Source of the DNA: Romboutsia weinsteinii
Lineage (GTDB): Bacteria; Bacillota; Clostridia; Peptostreptococcales; Peptostreptococcaceae
DNA length: 64,000 nt
Assembly (NCBI RefSeq): GCF_002250835.2
Contig: NZ_NOJY02000008.1
Span: 1-64,000, forward strand
Reading direction: 5' to 3'
The notes below the pieces were generated by a model, which was given only the letters and a program-made list of their open reading frames with translations, had not been told where the DNA came from and ran no database searches. Within the stretch, counting starts at the first letter, position 1. Each line of letters begins with the position of its first letter. The position numbers were made by a program, and so were the translations under genes. Positions 50,236-60,194 of the stretch are shown piece by piece.

Positions 50236-50512
50236 GCAATGAAAAGGAAAGTATCTTTAAGAATACTTATACAGAGAGTTCCTATTGGTGAGAAGGAGCA
50301 AAGGATATTAAAGAGAAAATGGCCTTGGAGCGGTGTACCGAGATCTATTAGATTTAGGCTACAACGGGTTCACCCGTTACAGTGATAAAGTATAACCAAT
50401 ATTTGGCGTACTTGATGAGGTTTGTATCGTGAGATACAAACAAATTAGGATGGTAACACGAAGCATACACTCTCGTTCCTAAGACTTAGTTCTTAGGGTC
50501 GGGAGTTTTTTT
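50236..50512 (+). ncRNA. T-box leader riboswitch
   Basis: Contains, in order, CAATGAAAAGG and AGTA of stem I, AGAGAG, the distal GGTG loop, CCTTGGAGC, a stem III TTTGTATC/GATACAAA hairpin, the T-box AGGATGGTAACACG (50447-50460) and a terminator (50469-50512). The codon in the specifier position, in GAAAATGG, is best read as AUG (methionine), tentatively. Uncharged tRNA would stabilise the antiterminator and turn on the transporter downstream. Confidence 0.9.
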
Positions 50513-50680
50513 ATTGCAACAAAACCACCTAAATACTTCAATATGCTAATTATCGAAACATACATAAGCGTCGCGCGGGCTTATTTATTATAAAAGATAA
50601 GATGGTTAAAAGAAAATAATTTATAGAAAAAACAAATATAAAACTAAGTTTTAACAAGATAATAAAAGGAGAGATTAGAT

Positions 50681-51994
50681 ATGAAAAATGATATAAAAAA
50701 AGGTAATCCATTTGCCTTATTACCACTAGGAGTATTCTTAGTACTGTTTGTTGGAAGTGGTGTAATAACAGGTGATTTTTATAAGATGCCAGCACTAGTA
50801 GCATTTTTAATAGCAGGAGGAGTAGCGCTATTATTTAACCCAAAAGTAAGTTTTGAAACTAAATTAAATGAATTCTGTAAAGGTGCAGGAGATTCAAGCA
50901 TTATACTAATGATTATAATATTCTTACTTGCAGGATCATTCTCAAGTGTAGCTAAAGCAATGGGTGGAGTAGACTCAACAGTAAACTTAAGTTTATCAAT
51001 ACTTCCATCAAATCTACTAGTAACAGGGTTATTTATAATAGGATGCTTCATATCAATATCAATGGGAACATCAGTAGGAACTATAGCAGCACTAGCACCA
51101 ATAGGACTTGGAATAGCTGACAAAACATCTATACCAGTAGCTTTAGTATTAGGAGCAATAGTTGGTGGTGCTATGTTTGGAGATAACTTATCTATAATAT
51201 CAGATACAACAATTGCAGCAGTTAGAACACAAGGTTGTGAATTAAAAGATAAGTTTAAGGTAAACTTCTTAATAGTTTTACCAGCAGCAATAATAACCGC
51301 AATTTTATTAACAGTAGTAACATCAGGTTATAGTATAGATTTAGCTGGAAATAATGAATTTGAGTTTATAAAAGTTGTACCATATTTATTAGTTTTAATA
51401 GGAGCTTTATGTGGAGTAAATGTATTTGCTTTATTAGGTAGTGGAATTTTATTTGCAGGTATTATAGGGTTTGTAACAAATTCATTTGATGTATTAGGAT
51501 TTATAGAAGCAATATCTGGTGGAATAGCTGGAATGTATGAATTAAGTTTATTATGTATAGTAATTGGTGGAGTAGTTTCACTTATAAAGTTTAATGGTGG
51601 AATAGATTATATACTTTACTTTATCACTAGCAAGATAAAAAGTAAAAAAGGTGCAGAGTTTGGTATAGCAGCTTTAGTAAGTGTTATTGATTTATGTACA
51701 GCAAACAACACTATAGCAATAGTTGCAGCTGGACCTTTAGCAAAAGATATAGCAGAGAAGTATGATATAGATAAGAGAAAATCAGCAAGTATATTAGATA
51801 TATTCTCATCATGTTGGCAAGGGGTAATACCTTACGGAGCACAATTATTAACAGCAGCAGGAGTGGGAGGGATATCACCTATAGAGATAATTAAATACCT
51901 TTACTACCCAGGATTAATGTTTGTATGTGGGATATTATCAATAATATTCTCTAGTGCAATAATAAGAAATGTAAAGTCTAAAAAAGCGGCTTAA
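50681..51994 (+). CDS. NhaC-family Na+/H+ antiporter-like amino-acid transporter
   Basis: A 437-residue, about twelve-helix transporter of the NhaC superfamily (SMGTSVGTIAALAPIGLGIA, GGAMFGDNLSIISDTTIAA, ASILDIFSSCWQGVIPYGAQLL). Members controlled by T-boxes or S-boxes are thought to import amino acids; the methionine-type (MetT) fits the AUG-like specifier. RBS AAAGGAG. Substrate is inferred from the leader. Confidence 0.85.
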   Translation: MKNDIKKGNPFALLPLGVFLVLFVGSGVITGDFYKMPALVAFLIAGGVALLFNPKVSFETKLNEFCKGAGDSSIILMIIIFLLAGSFSSVAKAMGGVDSTVNLSLSILPSNLLVTGLFIIGCFISISMGTSVGTIAALAPIGLGIADKTSIPVALVLGAIVGGAMFGDNLSIISDTTIAAVRTQGCELKDKFKVNFLIVLPAAIITAILLTVVTSGYSIDLAGNNEFEFIKVVPYLLVLIGALCGVNVFALLGSGILFAGIIGFVTNSFDVLGFIEAISGGIAGMYELSLLCIVIGGVVSLIKFNGGIDYILYFITSKIKSKKGAEFGIAALVSVIDLCTANNTIAIVAAGPLAKDIAEKYDIDKRKSASILDIFSSCWQGVIPYGAQLLTAAGVGGISPIEIIKYLYYPGLMFVCGILSIIFSSAIIRNVKSKKAA

Positions 51995-52010
51995 GTATAA
52001 ACATAAAACT

Positions 52011-52080
52011 AAGTGTGTATTTTTTCTTTAGATAACAGAGTATTAAATCGATTATCTATGGAAATGTACACACTTTTTTT
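52011..52080 (+). terminator. Rho-independent terminator
   Basis: AAGTGTGTA (52011-52019) pairs with TACACACTT (52067-52075) across a long loop with its own AT stem, then T5. Confidence 0.75.
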
Positions 52081-52246
52081 AGAAATATATAATTTAAAAG
52101 CTTATGTTAACTAAAATATTTGATATTTAAATTTAAATTAAATTTCTGAAAAATTATTTATAGTGTTATTTTGATATAGAATCAAAATGATATTTTTGTT
52201 AGAATTAATAATAAATATTAAAATAGAGATATAAAAGGAGCAAAAT

Positions 52247-52921
52247 ATGGAATTTACTATAGAAAATATAATGGAAAATTTGAAATCATTAGGTGATGAA
52301 AAGCGATTTACATATAATAAGAAACAAGGGGTCGGAGATAATCAATTTGGAATTACACTTGGTAAATTACGCCCTTTAGCTAAGAAAATAAAAACTAACC
52401 ACCAACTAGCACTAGAGCTATGGAACACTGAAAATTATGAAGCAAGAATACTATCTGCTATGCTATTAGATCCTAAGAAATTAACGGAAGAAGAGGTACA
52501 TAAATTTATGGACAGCACAGAATTATTAGTTCTAGTAGACGAGCTAATATTTCATGGGGTTTCTAAGAGTTATATAGCAAAAGACTTAATGAAAAAATTG
52601 TTAAGTAGTGAAAATGAAAAATATGAAAGAGCAGGCTGGGATTTAGCAATTACATTAAACTCAAAAAATAAATTAGATAAGCAAGAAATGGATAATCTTT
52701 TAGAACAAGTAGAAGCTAATCTTAAAGAGGCTTCAGATGTTACACAATTTGCAATGAATCGTACTTTGTGTGAGATAGGTATCAAGCATGACGATTACAC
52801 AGAAAGATGTATACAAATGGGTGAAAAACTAGGAGTTTATAAAGATATAAAAGTTGCAAAAGGTTGTTATTCAAGTTATGCTCCAGAATGGATAAAAGTG
52901 GGGCTAAGTAAAAGAAAATAG
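52247..52921 (+). CDS. AlkD-like DNA alkylation repair protein
   Basis: A 224-residue HEAT-repeat protein of the AlkD/DNA-alkylation-repair family: RFTYNKKQGVGDNQFGITLGKLRPLAKKI at the start, then HQLALELWNTENYEARILSAMLLDP and WVDE-like LLVLVDELIFHGVSKS. AlkD removes 3- and 7-alkylpurines without base flipping. This lineage lacks some AlkD active-site residues, so activity is uncertain. RBS AAAGGAG. Confidence 0.8.
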   Translation: MEFTIENIMENLKSLGDEKRFTYNKKQGVGDNQFGITLGKLRPLAKKIKTNHQLALELWNTENYEARILSAMLLDPKKLTEEEVHKFMDSTELLVLVDELIFHGVSKSYIAKDLMKKLLSSENEKYERAGWDLAITLNSKNKLDKQEMDNLLEQVEANLKEASDVTQFAMNRTLCEIGIKHDDYTERCIQMGEKLGVYKDIKVAKGCYSSYAPEWIKVGLSKRK

Positions 52922-52942
52922 AGCAGTAGTAAGTTAATACTC

Positions 52943-52996
52943 AAAAAGGAGTTGTATTTATATGATTAATTATCATTTAAGGACAACTCCTTTTTA
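52943..52996 (+). terminator. Rho-independent terminator
   Basis: AAAAAGGAGTTGT (52943-52955) pairs exactly with ACAACTCCTTTTT (52983-52995). Confidence 0.88.
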
Positions 52997-53136
52997 TTTT
53001 TTATCTGATAAAATAAAAGTGGTTCGCCAACATGTTGATCAGAGCGAATTTTTATTGTTTCAAATTTAGAAAAAATTACTACGGATTTATCAGATAAAGT
53101 ATAATAAAGTCAGATATGTATAAATTGGAGGAAATT

Positions 53137-53832
53137 ATGAATATTTTATTAATAGAAGACGACATAAAATTAAAAAAATATATAAGTGAATATTTACAAG
53201 CATATGATTACAGTGTAGAAACAATAGAGGATTTTGATAATGTAATGGACAGGGTAAGAGAAGTAAATCCAAATTTAATTATATTAGATATTAACTTGCC
53301 TAAATTTGATGGATTTTATTTTTTAAGACTTATAAGAAAAATCTATACTACACCAGTAATTATACTCTCAGCAAGAAGTGATGAAGGAGAGCAGATAAGG
53401 GGGATGGAACTTGGTGCAGATGACTATATAACAAAACCATTTGTAGTAGGTATATTGCTTGCCAAAATAAATGCATTACTCAGAAGAATAAATGAATATA
53501 AAGAGACTGAAATTGATGAATATGAGATAAACAAAAGTAATGATGAGTTGAGTTTAATTCATGAAAGTATGAAACTTAAATATAAAGATGTAATAGTAGA
53601 GCTTACAAAGAATGAGTATAGACTCTTAAATATACTCATTCGTAAAAAGGGAGAGATTATTACAAGAGAAGAAATGTTAGAAGCATTGTGGGATGATGTG
53701 AGTTTTGTTGATGATAATACTCTAACAGTTAATATGACAAGGGTAAAGAAGAAGTTAAGCGATTTAGGAATAGAAAATACAATCGTAACTAAAAGAGGGG
53801 TAGGATATGTATTTAATAAATCTAATAACTAA
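53137..53832 (+). CDS. Bce-type response regulator
   Basis: A 231-residue OmpR-family regulator: receiver with DD (8-9), LDINLPKFDG phospho-Asp, and KPF; C-terminal winged helix (VELTKNEYRLLNILIRKKGEIITREEMLEALWDD...VNMTRVKKKL). The ATG at 53137 follows GGAGG by 5 nt. It overlaps the kinase gene by 26 nt. Likely controls the ABC transporter downstream. Confidence 0.9.
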   Translation: MNILLIEDDIKLKKYISEYLQAYDYSVETIEDFDNVMDRVREVNPNLIILDINLPKFDGFYFLRLIRKIYTTPVIILSARSDEGEQIRGMELGADDYITKPFVVGILLAKINALLRRINEYKETEIDEYEINKSNDELSLIHESMKLKYKDVIVELTKNEYRLLNILIRKKGEIITREEMLEALWDDVSFVDDNTLTVNMTRVKKKLSDLGIENTIVTKRGVGYVFNKSNN

Positions 53833-54802
53833 AGTTGCAAAAACAAAATCTAGAGATTTATTGTTATATGCAATAAACACAATAGTAATCATATTTTTTT
53901 ACTATCTATTATTTGATAATAGCGAGATTATATATCCTTTAATATTAAGTGCTTTCATAGTATCTATTTACTTTTCTATTGAAGTTATTAGATACAAAAG
54001 CTTTCAAGAAAAATTATACGATAGTAAAAGAAGTCCAAACTACGATGGAAGTAATTTAACATACTCAGAAGAAGAGATTCTAAATAATATTAGTGAAATT
54101 CACCAAGATTATCAAAATAAAATATATACCTTAAACCAACAAATAAAAGAAAGAGAAACTTTATTTTCTCAGTGGATTCATAATATGAAAACATCGATAA
54201 CTGTAATTGATTTAGCTTGTGAGCAAAGTAATATTAATAATGAAAATAACAAAAGTATAGAGGATATTAAAGAAGAAAATAACATGCTTAAGAAAAACCT
54301 TGAAGAATGTTTAAATCTATTACGATTAGATGACTTCTCTAGAGACTACATAACCGGTAGATGTAGTTTAAGAGAATTAGTAAATGGTGTAGTAAATTCT
54401 AAAAAAAGAGATTTTATATATAAAGGTGTATTTCCAAAGGTAAATATACCTGATGATGTATATGTGTATACTGACAAAAAATGGTGTTCATACATAATAG
54501 AGCAAATAATATCAAATGCCATAAAATACTCTAAAACTAAAAGCGGAGATACAGTTGAAATAAGTTATAAGAATAATAACAATACAACAATAGTTTTTAT
54601 AAAAGATACAGGAGTAGGAATATCTAAAGAAGATTTACCAAGAGTCTTTGACCCATTTTTTACAGGAAATAATGGGAGAAAAGATAGAAATGCTACAGGA
54701 ATTGGTCTCTATATGGTTAAGCTTGTATCACAAAAGCTTGGTCACAAGATTGAGATTGAGTCAACAACTAATGTTGGTACTATTATAAAAATCATATTTT
54801 AG
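53807..54802 (+). CDS. Bce-type intramembrane-sensing histidine kinase
   Basis: A 331-residue kinase with two N-terminal helices (about 17-36 and 40-58) joined by a loop of a few residues and no sensor domain, as in BceS-like kinases that sense through their ABC permease. Phospho-His in SQWIHNMKTSITVIDL; ATPase boxes QIISNAIKYSK, DTGVGISKEDLPRVFDPFFTG and GIGLYMVKLV. Confidence 0.9.
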   Translation: MYLINLITKVAKTKSRDLLLYAINTIVIIFFYYLLFDNSEIIYPLILSAFIVSIYFSIEVIRYKSFQEKLYDSKRSPNYDGSNLTYSEEEILNNISEIHQDYQNKIYTLNQQIKERETLFSQWIHNMKTSITVIDLACEQSNINNENNKSIEDIKEENNMLKKNLEECLNLLRLDDFSRDYITGRCSLRELVNGVVNSKKRDFIYKGVFPKVNIPDDVYVYTDKKWCSYIIEQIISNAIKYSKTKSGDTVEISYKNNNNTTIVFIKDTGVGISKEDLPRVFDPFFTGNNGRKDRNATGIGLYMVKLVSQKLGHKIEIESTTNVGTIIKIIF

Positions 54803-54923
54803 AAAGCTTTCATAAATGTAAGGTTTTGTAAGTGAAATCAATTTGAGGATTATGGATTTTACTATATATTAATTTTATAAGTAATAAGTACTTATGAAAA
54901 TTAATGAGGGGAGCAACACAAAG

Positions 54924-55679
54924 ATGGAAATATTAAAGATAAACAACTTGACTAAAGTCTATAGTAGCTATAAAGGTGCAAAGGAGGTAACTGCATTAGA
55001 TGGAATAAGTTTTACTGTAAATAAGAGTGAATTTGTTGGAATAATGGGACCAAGTGGTAGTGGAAAAACTACTTTACTAAATATATTATCTGGGGTTGAT
55101 AAAAGTACATCAGGAGAAACAATAATAGATAATCAAAATATTAGTAAGTTAAAAAAAGATAATTTAGCATTGTTTAGGAGAAAAAATATAGGTTATATAT
55201 TTCAAGATTTTAATTTACTAGATAGCTTGGACGTGAAAGAAAATATATCATTACCACTAATACTAGATAAGAAATGTCCAGATGAAATTGAAAAAAGAGT
55301 GGACAACCTTATGAGATTTTTTAATATAGAAAATCTAGGGAAAAAGTATCCTTATAATATTTCAGGAGGGCAAAAACAAAGAGTTGCAGCAGCAAGAGCA
55401 CTTATTAATGACCCTAAGATTATATTTGCAGATGAGCCAACTGGAAATCTTGACTCAAAGTCTGCAAATACTATAATGAACACAATATCAAAAATGAATA
55501 ATGAAATAAATAGTACAGTCCTAATGGTAACTCACGATCCATTTGCAGCATCTTTTTGTAAGCGAATTATTTTTATAAAAGATGGTAAAGTAAAAATGGA
55601 AATTACGTCAGATGGAGATCGTAAGAGATTCTTTGATAAAATACTGGAGGTTCAAAGCGTTATAGGAGGGGAAAACTAA
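54924..55679 (+). CDS. BceA-like ABC transporter ATPase
   Basis: A 251-residue ATPase: Walker A GPSGSGKTTLL (about 42-52), ISGGQKQRVAAARAL, IIFADEPTGNLD. It works with the FtsX-type permease to shield cells from cell-wall-active peptides such as bacitracin. The ATG at 54924 has GAGGGGAG upstream; the ATG at 54894 precedes that RBS. Its stop overlaps the permease start (TAATG). Confidence 0.92.
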   Translation: MEILKINNLTKVYSSYKGAKEVTALDGISFTVNKSEFVGIMGPSGSGKTTLLNILSGVDKSTSGETIIDNQNISKLKKDNLALFRRKNIGYIFQDFNLLDSLDVKENISLPLILDKKCPDEIEKRVDNLMRFFNIENLGKKYPYNISGGQKQRVAAARALINDPKIIFADEPTGNLDSKSANTIMNTISKMNNEINSTVLMVTHDPFAASFCKRIIFIKDGKVKMEITSDGDRKRFFDKILEVQSVIGGEN

Positions 55680-57757
55680 TGACTTTTTCTTCTATAGTAA
55701 AAAAGAATTTTTCTCATAATTTTAAAAAATACATATCTTTTTATTTTGTTAATTCACTAATTATAGCCATGCTATTTATGTATGGAAGCTTAATGTTTAA
55801 TTCTGCGATTGTAGAGGAAGTAGGAACATCTTCTTTGTATTATACTGTTAATATGGCACTAATGGGTATAACATTATTCTCTATAGTTTTTATAACATAC
55901 ACTAATATATCTTTCTTAAAAAACAGAGGTAAAGAGTTTGGTATGTATCTTACTTTAGGAATGACTAGTAAAGATTTGATAAAACTTATACTAATAGAGA
56001 ATTTTGGTGTAATGGTAGCATCGTTAATCACAGGAATTATAAGTGGTTGTGTATTTGGAAGATTATTCTATATGGGATTAAACAAAATATTAGTAGATAC
56101 TAATATTGTCTATGATTTGAATTATAAAAGTTTTTTATTAAGCATAGGAGTATTTGTACTAATATTCATAGGTAATATTATTTTTAATATATTTTATATA
56201 AAAAGAGTATCAATAATAGATGCAATAAAGGCAGACAAGAAAAGGGGAATAGGAAATGCTAATATAACAGTAGGTTTTATAAGCTTAATATTATTAGTAA
56301 TATCAATGTATTGTCTTCCAAAAACAATGTTAAGAGAAATTTTCAAAGAACAATCATATATGATAGGTGTATTTGTATTTTTGTTATTAATATGTCCTTA
56401 TATGCTACTGGGCTCTTCTATATCATTGATTAAAAAAATACTTCATAAATTTCCAAAGCTATACAATAATAATTTGTTAGTTTTATCAAGTCTATCACAT
56501 AGATTTTTAGATTATAGAAACCTCTTGTATATACTTTCGCTATTAATGGCTGGTGCGATGTTTTATGTAGGATATAGTTATTCTATTTATTCATCTTCAA
56601 AAGAATATGTAAACTTAGATAATCCTTATGATATTATGTTTATTGAAAGTGATAAATACAATAAAGTAGAAAAAGAAGAAGTAAAAGATGCTTTAGGAGA
56701 AAGTAAAAATAAAATAGAAAAATATAATGTATTAGAATTTATAGAAGTTCCTATGTTTAAAGAAGAAAAGGATGTTTTAACTTTTTGGGATGACAAAAGG
56801 ATTCTTATAAGTGAAAGTAATTACAACATGCATATGAAATCTGATATTAACTTAAATCCAAATGAAAGTATGTATATAACAGTTGCAAATGAAAAAATGG
56901 ATTATGAGCATCAATCGAGTATATTAACTGTTATGGATGAAAATCAACTAGAAGAAGTACAAATAGTATCAGCAGGAAATAATTATAAACTAAGCAAAGA
57001 AAACTATAAACAAATTGCAGGAACAAGTTCATCTTTATACTTAGACAGTAAAAATATAAAAGAAGAAAAAAATGTTCCATTTATAAATGCTAGAGCTACA
57101 TCAATTCTATCAACATATTCAGCACTTGTTATAGATGATAGTGATTATGATTTTTTAAAAAGCAATTTAAGCGAAACTTCATTTAAGAGTGCTCATTTAA
57201 TAAATATTAAAAATGGAGATAAAGTTTTTGAAAATTTATTGAATTATTTAAGAGATAAAAATGGCTTTGATGATTCTTATTGGAATGAAGGAAATATTTT
57301 TGGAATAGATGGAGAAGGCGAAAGAGTTGTAAGAGAAGACTATAGACCTATTTACAAAGAAGAATTAGTTAAATTGCAATTAGATAATAATGGCATGATG
57401 TTATTTACTATGATGTTTATAGGTATATTATTTGTAATAGCCAATGGAGTAGTATTATATTATAAAGTTCTATCAGATATACAAGATGAAAAAGAGAGAA
57501 TGACATCTCTATACAGAATAGGTGTGTTAGAAAAAGAAGCTGTATCTATGATAAGTAAGGAGTTGGCCATAACTTTCTTTGTACCTATAGTAGTAGGTGG
57601 AGGATTGGGATTATACTTCTTGTATGTGATGGTATCAAATTCTGGCATGACAGAGTTGCTTATGAGAAAATCTATACTAGTATTAGCTATAGGAATTCTT
57701 ATTCAATTCATATTTTATTTAATCAGTAAAAGAAGATATATTAAGGAAAGTATGTAA
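55679..57757 (+). CDS. BceB-like FtsX-domain permease
   Basis: A 692-residue permease with about ten helices and a large extracytoplasmic domain (about 300-545) between helices seven and eight, the usual BceB layout. FLKNRGKEFGMYLTLGMTSKDLIKLI and DIQDEKERMTSLYRIGVLEKEAVSMIS are the two FtsX coupling blocks. Probably both resistance pump and sensor for the kinase. Confidence 0.92.
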   Translation: MTFSSIVKKNFSHNFKKYISFYFVNSLIIAMLFMYGSLMFNSAIVEEVGTSSLYYTVNMALMGITLFSIVFITYTNISFLKNRGKEFGMYLTLGMTSKDLIKLILIENFGVMVASLITGIISGCVFGRLFYMGLNKILVDTNIVYDLNYKSFLLSIGVFVLIFIGNIIFNIFYIKRVSIIDAIKADKKRGIGNANITVGFISLILLVISMYCLPKTMLREIFKEQSYMIGVFVFLLLICPYMLLGSSISLIKKILHKFPKLYNNNLLVLSSLSHRFLDYRNLLYILSLLMAGAMFYVGYSYSIYSSSKEYVNLDNPYDIMFIESDKYNKVEKEEVKDALGESKNKIEKYNVLEFIEVPMFKEEKDVLTFWDDKRILISESNYNMHMKSDINLNPNESMYITVANEKMDYEHQSSILTVMDENQLEEVQIVSAGNNYKLSKENYKQIAGTSSSLYLDSKNIKEEKNVPFINARATSILSTYSALVIDDSDYDFLKSNLSETSFKSAHLINIKNGDKVFENLLNYLRDKNGFDDSYWNEGNIFGIDGEGERVVREDYRPIYKEELVKLQLDNNGMMLFTMMFIGILFVIANGVVLYYKVLSDIQDEKERMTSLYRIGVLEKEAVSMISKELAITFFVPIVVGGGLGLYFLYVMVSNSGMTELLMRKSILVLAIGILIQFIFYLISKRRYIKESM

Positions 57758-57775
57758 ATGTTGATTACAAAAAAG

Positions 57776-57807
57776 ACCATTAGTAAAACATACTAGTGGT
57801 TTTTTTG
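57776..57807 (+). terminator. Rho-independent terminator
   Basis: ACCATTAGTA (57776-57785) pairs with TACTAGTGGT (57791-57800), then T7. Confidence 0.88.
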
Positions 57808-57836
57808 TATTCAATATTTACAAATATAAGGAAAAT

Positions 57837-57877
57837 ATATTAAAATATAGTTAACAAAGTAAACTATATTTTAATAT
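57837..57877 (+). promoter_or_regulatory. 41-bp palindromic operator before marR-type gene
   Basis: ATATTAAAATATAGTTAAC and GTAAACTATATTTTAATAT are 19-nt arms, complementary at 18 positions, around AAA. It lies about 40 nt upstream of the MarR-type gene and is its probable autoregulatory site. Confidence 0.75.
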
Positions 57878-57917
57878 ACTATACGAGGTTAACTAAATGA
57901 AAGTGGTGAAAAAATAG

Positions 57918-58352
57918 GTGCAAGATTCAAATTTGAATTATATGATGGAAAAAATGCAAGAAATAAGATTGTTTAGCAGAAAACTAATACATCGTACAAC
58001 TAAAGAGTATAAAATACCAGCACAGCATTTAGATTTACTATCTCAACTTGCACTTAGTAAAAAAAGTATGACTCCTATGGAACTTAGTAAAATTATGGAA
58101 GTAAATAAAACAGTTATAAGCCGGATAATAGATAAGCTAAGTGAAGGTGGATACTTAATAAAAGCTAAAGATCAAAATGATAAAAGAAGCTATTCTATTT
58201 CAATTACAGATCTAGGTATAGAAGAAATTGATAAAATATACACCTATTATCTAGAACCAATATACAAACTTCGTAAGAAATTAGGAGACGAAGAATTTTT
58301 TGAATTAATGTTTTGTATAGAAAGAGCAAATGCAAAGTTAAACGAAGACTAA
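57918..58352 (+). CDS. MarR-family regulator
   Basis: A 144-residue winged-helix regulator: LDLLSQLALSKKSMTPMELSKIMEVNKTVISRIIDKLSEGGYLIKAKDQNDKRSYSISIT, with the DxRS wing (DKRS). The start is GTG 57918 or, less extended, ATG 57942. It probably senses a small phenolic or drug-like ligand and represses itself and the transporter downstream. Confidence 0.88.
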   Translation: MQDSNLNYMMEKMQEIRLFSRKLIHRTTKEYKIPAQHLDLLSQLALSKKSMTPMELSKIMEVNKTVISRIIDKLSEGGYLIKAKDQNDKRSYSISITDLGIEEIDKIYTYYLEPIYKLRKKLGDEEFFELMFCIERANAKLNED

Positions 58353-58402
58353 TATATAAATTATTTATATAATATAAAGATATAGTAGGGGGTAGATAAA
58401 AA

Positions 58403-59473
58403 ATGACATTCTATCAATCTATGCAACTAGGTGCAAGGGAGTTAAAACCTTTAATAAAAGATAGTGAAGAGAAAAGTTTAAAAAGGAAATATACTACAGC
58501 TCTTATACTTAAGAGCTTTTTATGCATTTTATTTTGTATGGTTGTAGTTATATTTTTTAGTAGTGTTTTTGGGCAAGAAAATAGCATAGTAGGTGTAGTT
58601 ACTATTCTTGCATTGCTGACGTTTAGATTTTCAAATTTAGATTTTAATGTTAAGCAGTCTGCATTTACAATTTTGGGTATTTTTGTGATTTTAATATTGG
58701 GACCTTACTTAGCGTCAATATCAAATCCAATAGTAGCTAGCTTAATAAATTTTGTATCTATATTTACGATAGTTACTTTATCGTGTCATAATATAGCTTT
58801 ATCTAATCACTCAATACTAGTTTTATCATATTTACTTTTATATGGATATGAAGTACATGATATAAACATATATATTAATCGTATATTTGGATTGATATTA
58901 GGTGGAATTATTGTAGCGGGTATTTTTTATTATAAGCAAAGAAAAGTTGAATTTAAAAATACATTCTCAACAATAATTAAAGATATTGATTTTAAGAGTG
59001 AGCGTACTAAATGGCAATTAAAGCTTAGCATTTTAATATGTACAGGTGTATTAATTGGAGAGCTTATACATTTACCAAGAGCAATATGGATAGGCTTTTC
59101 GTGCATGTCAATATTACAGACTAGTCAAGATAAGCTAGAACTAAGATTTAAGGAAAGACCTAAGTTTATTATTTTAGGGAGCCTAGTGTTTGCTATAGTT
59201 TATCTGATTTTACCGCAAGCTATCAAGAGTAATATCGGTATAATAGGTGGTTTACTTGTTGGTTTCTCAGCAACGTATAAGTGGCAAACTGTGTTTAACT
59301 GCTTTGGAGCCTTATCAACAGCTATACCTATTTTAGGCTTTGAAGGTGCTATAATTTTCCGTATAATTAATAATTTATTTGGAGCTATATATACTAAGGC
59401 ATTTGATAAAGTATTTAATAAAATTGATGATATGATTTCAAATAGAGATGTAATAGACGAAGAGATGGCGTAA
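58403..59473 (+). CDS. FUSC-family membrane transporter
   Basis: A 356-residue protein with two blocks of helices (about 30-175 and 200-335) in the pattern of FUSC/aromatic-acid exporter proteins: FRFSNLDFNVKQSAFTILGIF and WIGFSCMSILQTSQDKLELRFKERPKF. Begins 50 nt after the MarR gene, RBS AGGGGG. Likely an efflux protein for an aromatic or lipophilic acid. Confidence 0.8.
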   Translation: MTFYQSMQLGARELKPLIKDSEEKSLKRKYTTALILKSFLCILFCMVVVIFFSSVFGQENSIVGVVTILALLTFRFSNLDFNVKQSAFTILGIFVILILGPYLASISNPIVASLINFVSIFTIVTLSCHNIALSNHSILVLSYLLLYGYEVHDINIYINRIFGLILGGIIVAGIFYYKQRKVEFKNTFSTIIKDIDFKSERTKWQLKLSILICTGVLIGELIHLPRAIWIGFSCMSILQTSQDKLELRFKERPKFIILGSLVFAIVYLILPQAIKSNIGIIGGLLVGFSATYKWQTVFNCFGALSTAIPILGFEGAIIFRIINNLFGAIYTKAFDKVFNKIDDMISNRDVIDEEMA

Positions 59474-59584
59474 ATTAGATATATTACTTAATATGTACTA
59501 GGTATAGATAAAGCTACAATGAAGTACCTTATAGAATTAAAAAATAGAATTTATAGACTAAAAATAAAGAGTTTAAAGTTATTT

Positions 59585-59614
59585 AGCTCATACCTTATTC
59601 GGTATGAGCTTTTT
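59585..59614 (+). terminator. Rho-independent terminator
   Basis: AGCTCATACC pairs with GGTATGAGCT around TTATTC, then TTTT. Confidence 0.9.
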
Positions 59615-59701
59615 ATGTTTTCACAAAAAGAAAAAATAAATCTTCATACTAACAACAAATAGACTAGGTATTATTTTATTATCAAGGATAGGAGTGATGC
59701 A

Positions 59702-60184
59702 ATGAGACTAAAGAAATTAATTATAGTAGGAGCAAGTGTATTAATTTTAACTACTACAGGTCTGTATATACATAATAAGTTTACAGAAGATGAATCTAAA
59801 ATCTCTTCAAATAATAAAATGGAAGAATTTAAACAATTTGATGAGGTTTATAGTAGTGAGATAAACAAAAATTACGATGGAAGTTACCTAGATAGGCTGG
59901 TAACTATGGTTGAAGCTAAGGAAGAATTTAAAATTAAAATCAAAAATATTGATAAAAATGCTAAGGTAACTCTCATAAACTCATCAATCGGAGAGATGAC
60001 AGATCTAAATTATACAGAAGGCAATGGATTTGTTTTAGATACTAAACTTAATGAAGGTATAGACTATGGGATTCTTTTGGATAACAGGTTGATTGGATCA
60101 ATAAGAGTTGTAAATGGATTGGAAAAAGCAGATAAAGAGAAAATCTATGAAGAAGTAATGGAAAATTTACAATGTGGGCTTTAG
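59702..60184 (+). CDS. Membrane-anchored extracytoplasmic protein
   Basis: A 160-residue protein with one N-terminal helix (about 5-22, LIIVGASVLILTTTGLYI) and an outward domain with no recognised family (FKIKIKNIDKNAKVTLINSSIGEMTDL). A lone Cys near the C-terminus (LQCGL). It starts the thiol-redox operon and is followed 10 nt later by ccdA, so it may be a substrate or partner of that system. Confidence 0.6.
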   Translation: MRLKKLIIVGASVLILTTTGLYIHNKFTEDESKISSNNKMEEFKQFDEVYSSEINKNYDGSYLDRLVTMVEAKEEFKIKIKNIDKNAKVTLINSSIGEMTDLNYTEGNGFVLDTKLNEGIDYGILLDNRLIGSIRVVNGLEKADKEKIYEEVMENLQCGL

Positions 60185-60194
60185 GAGGTAGAAA

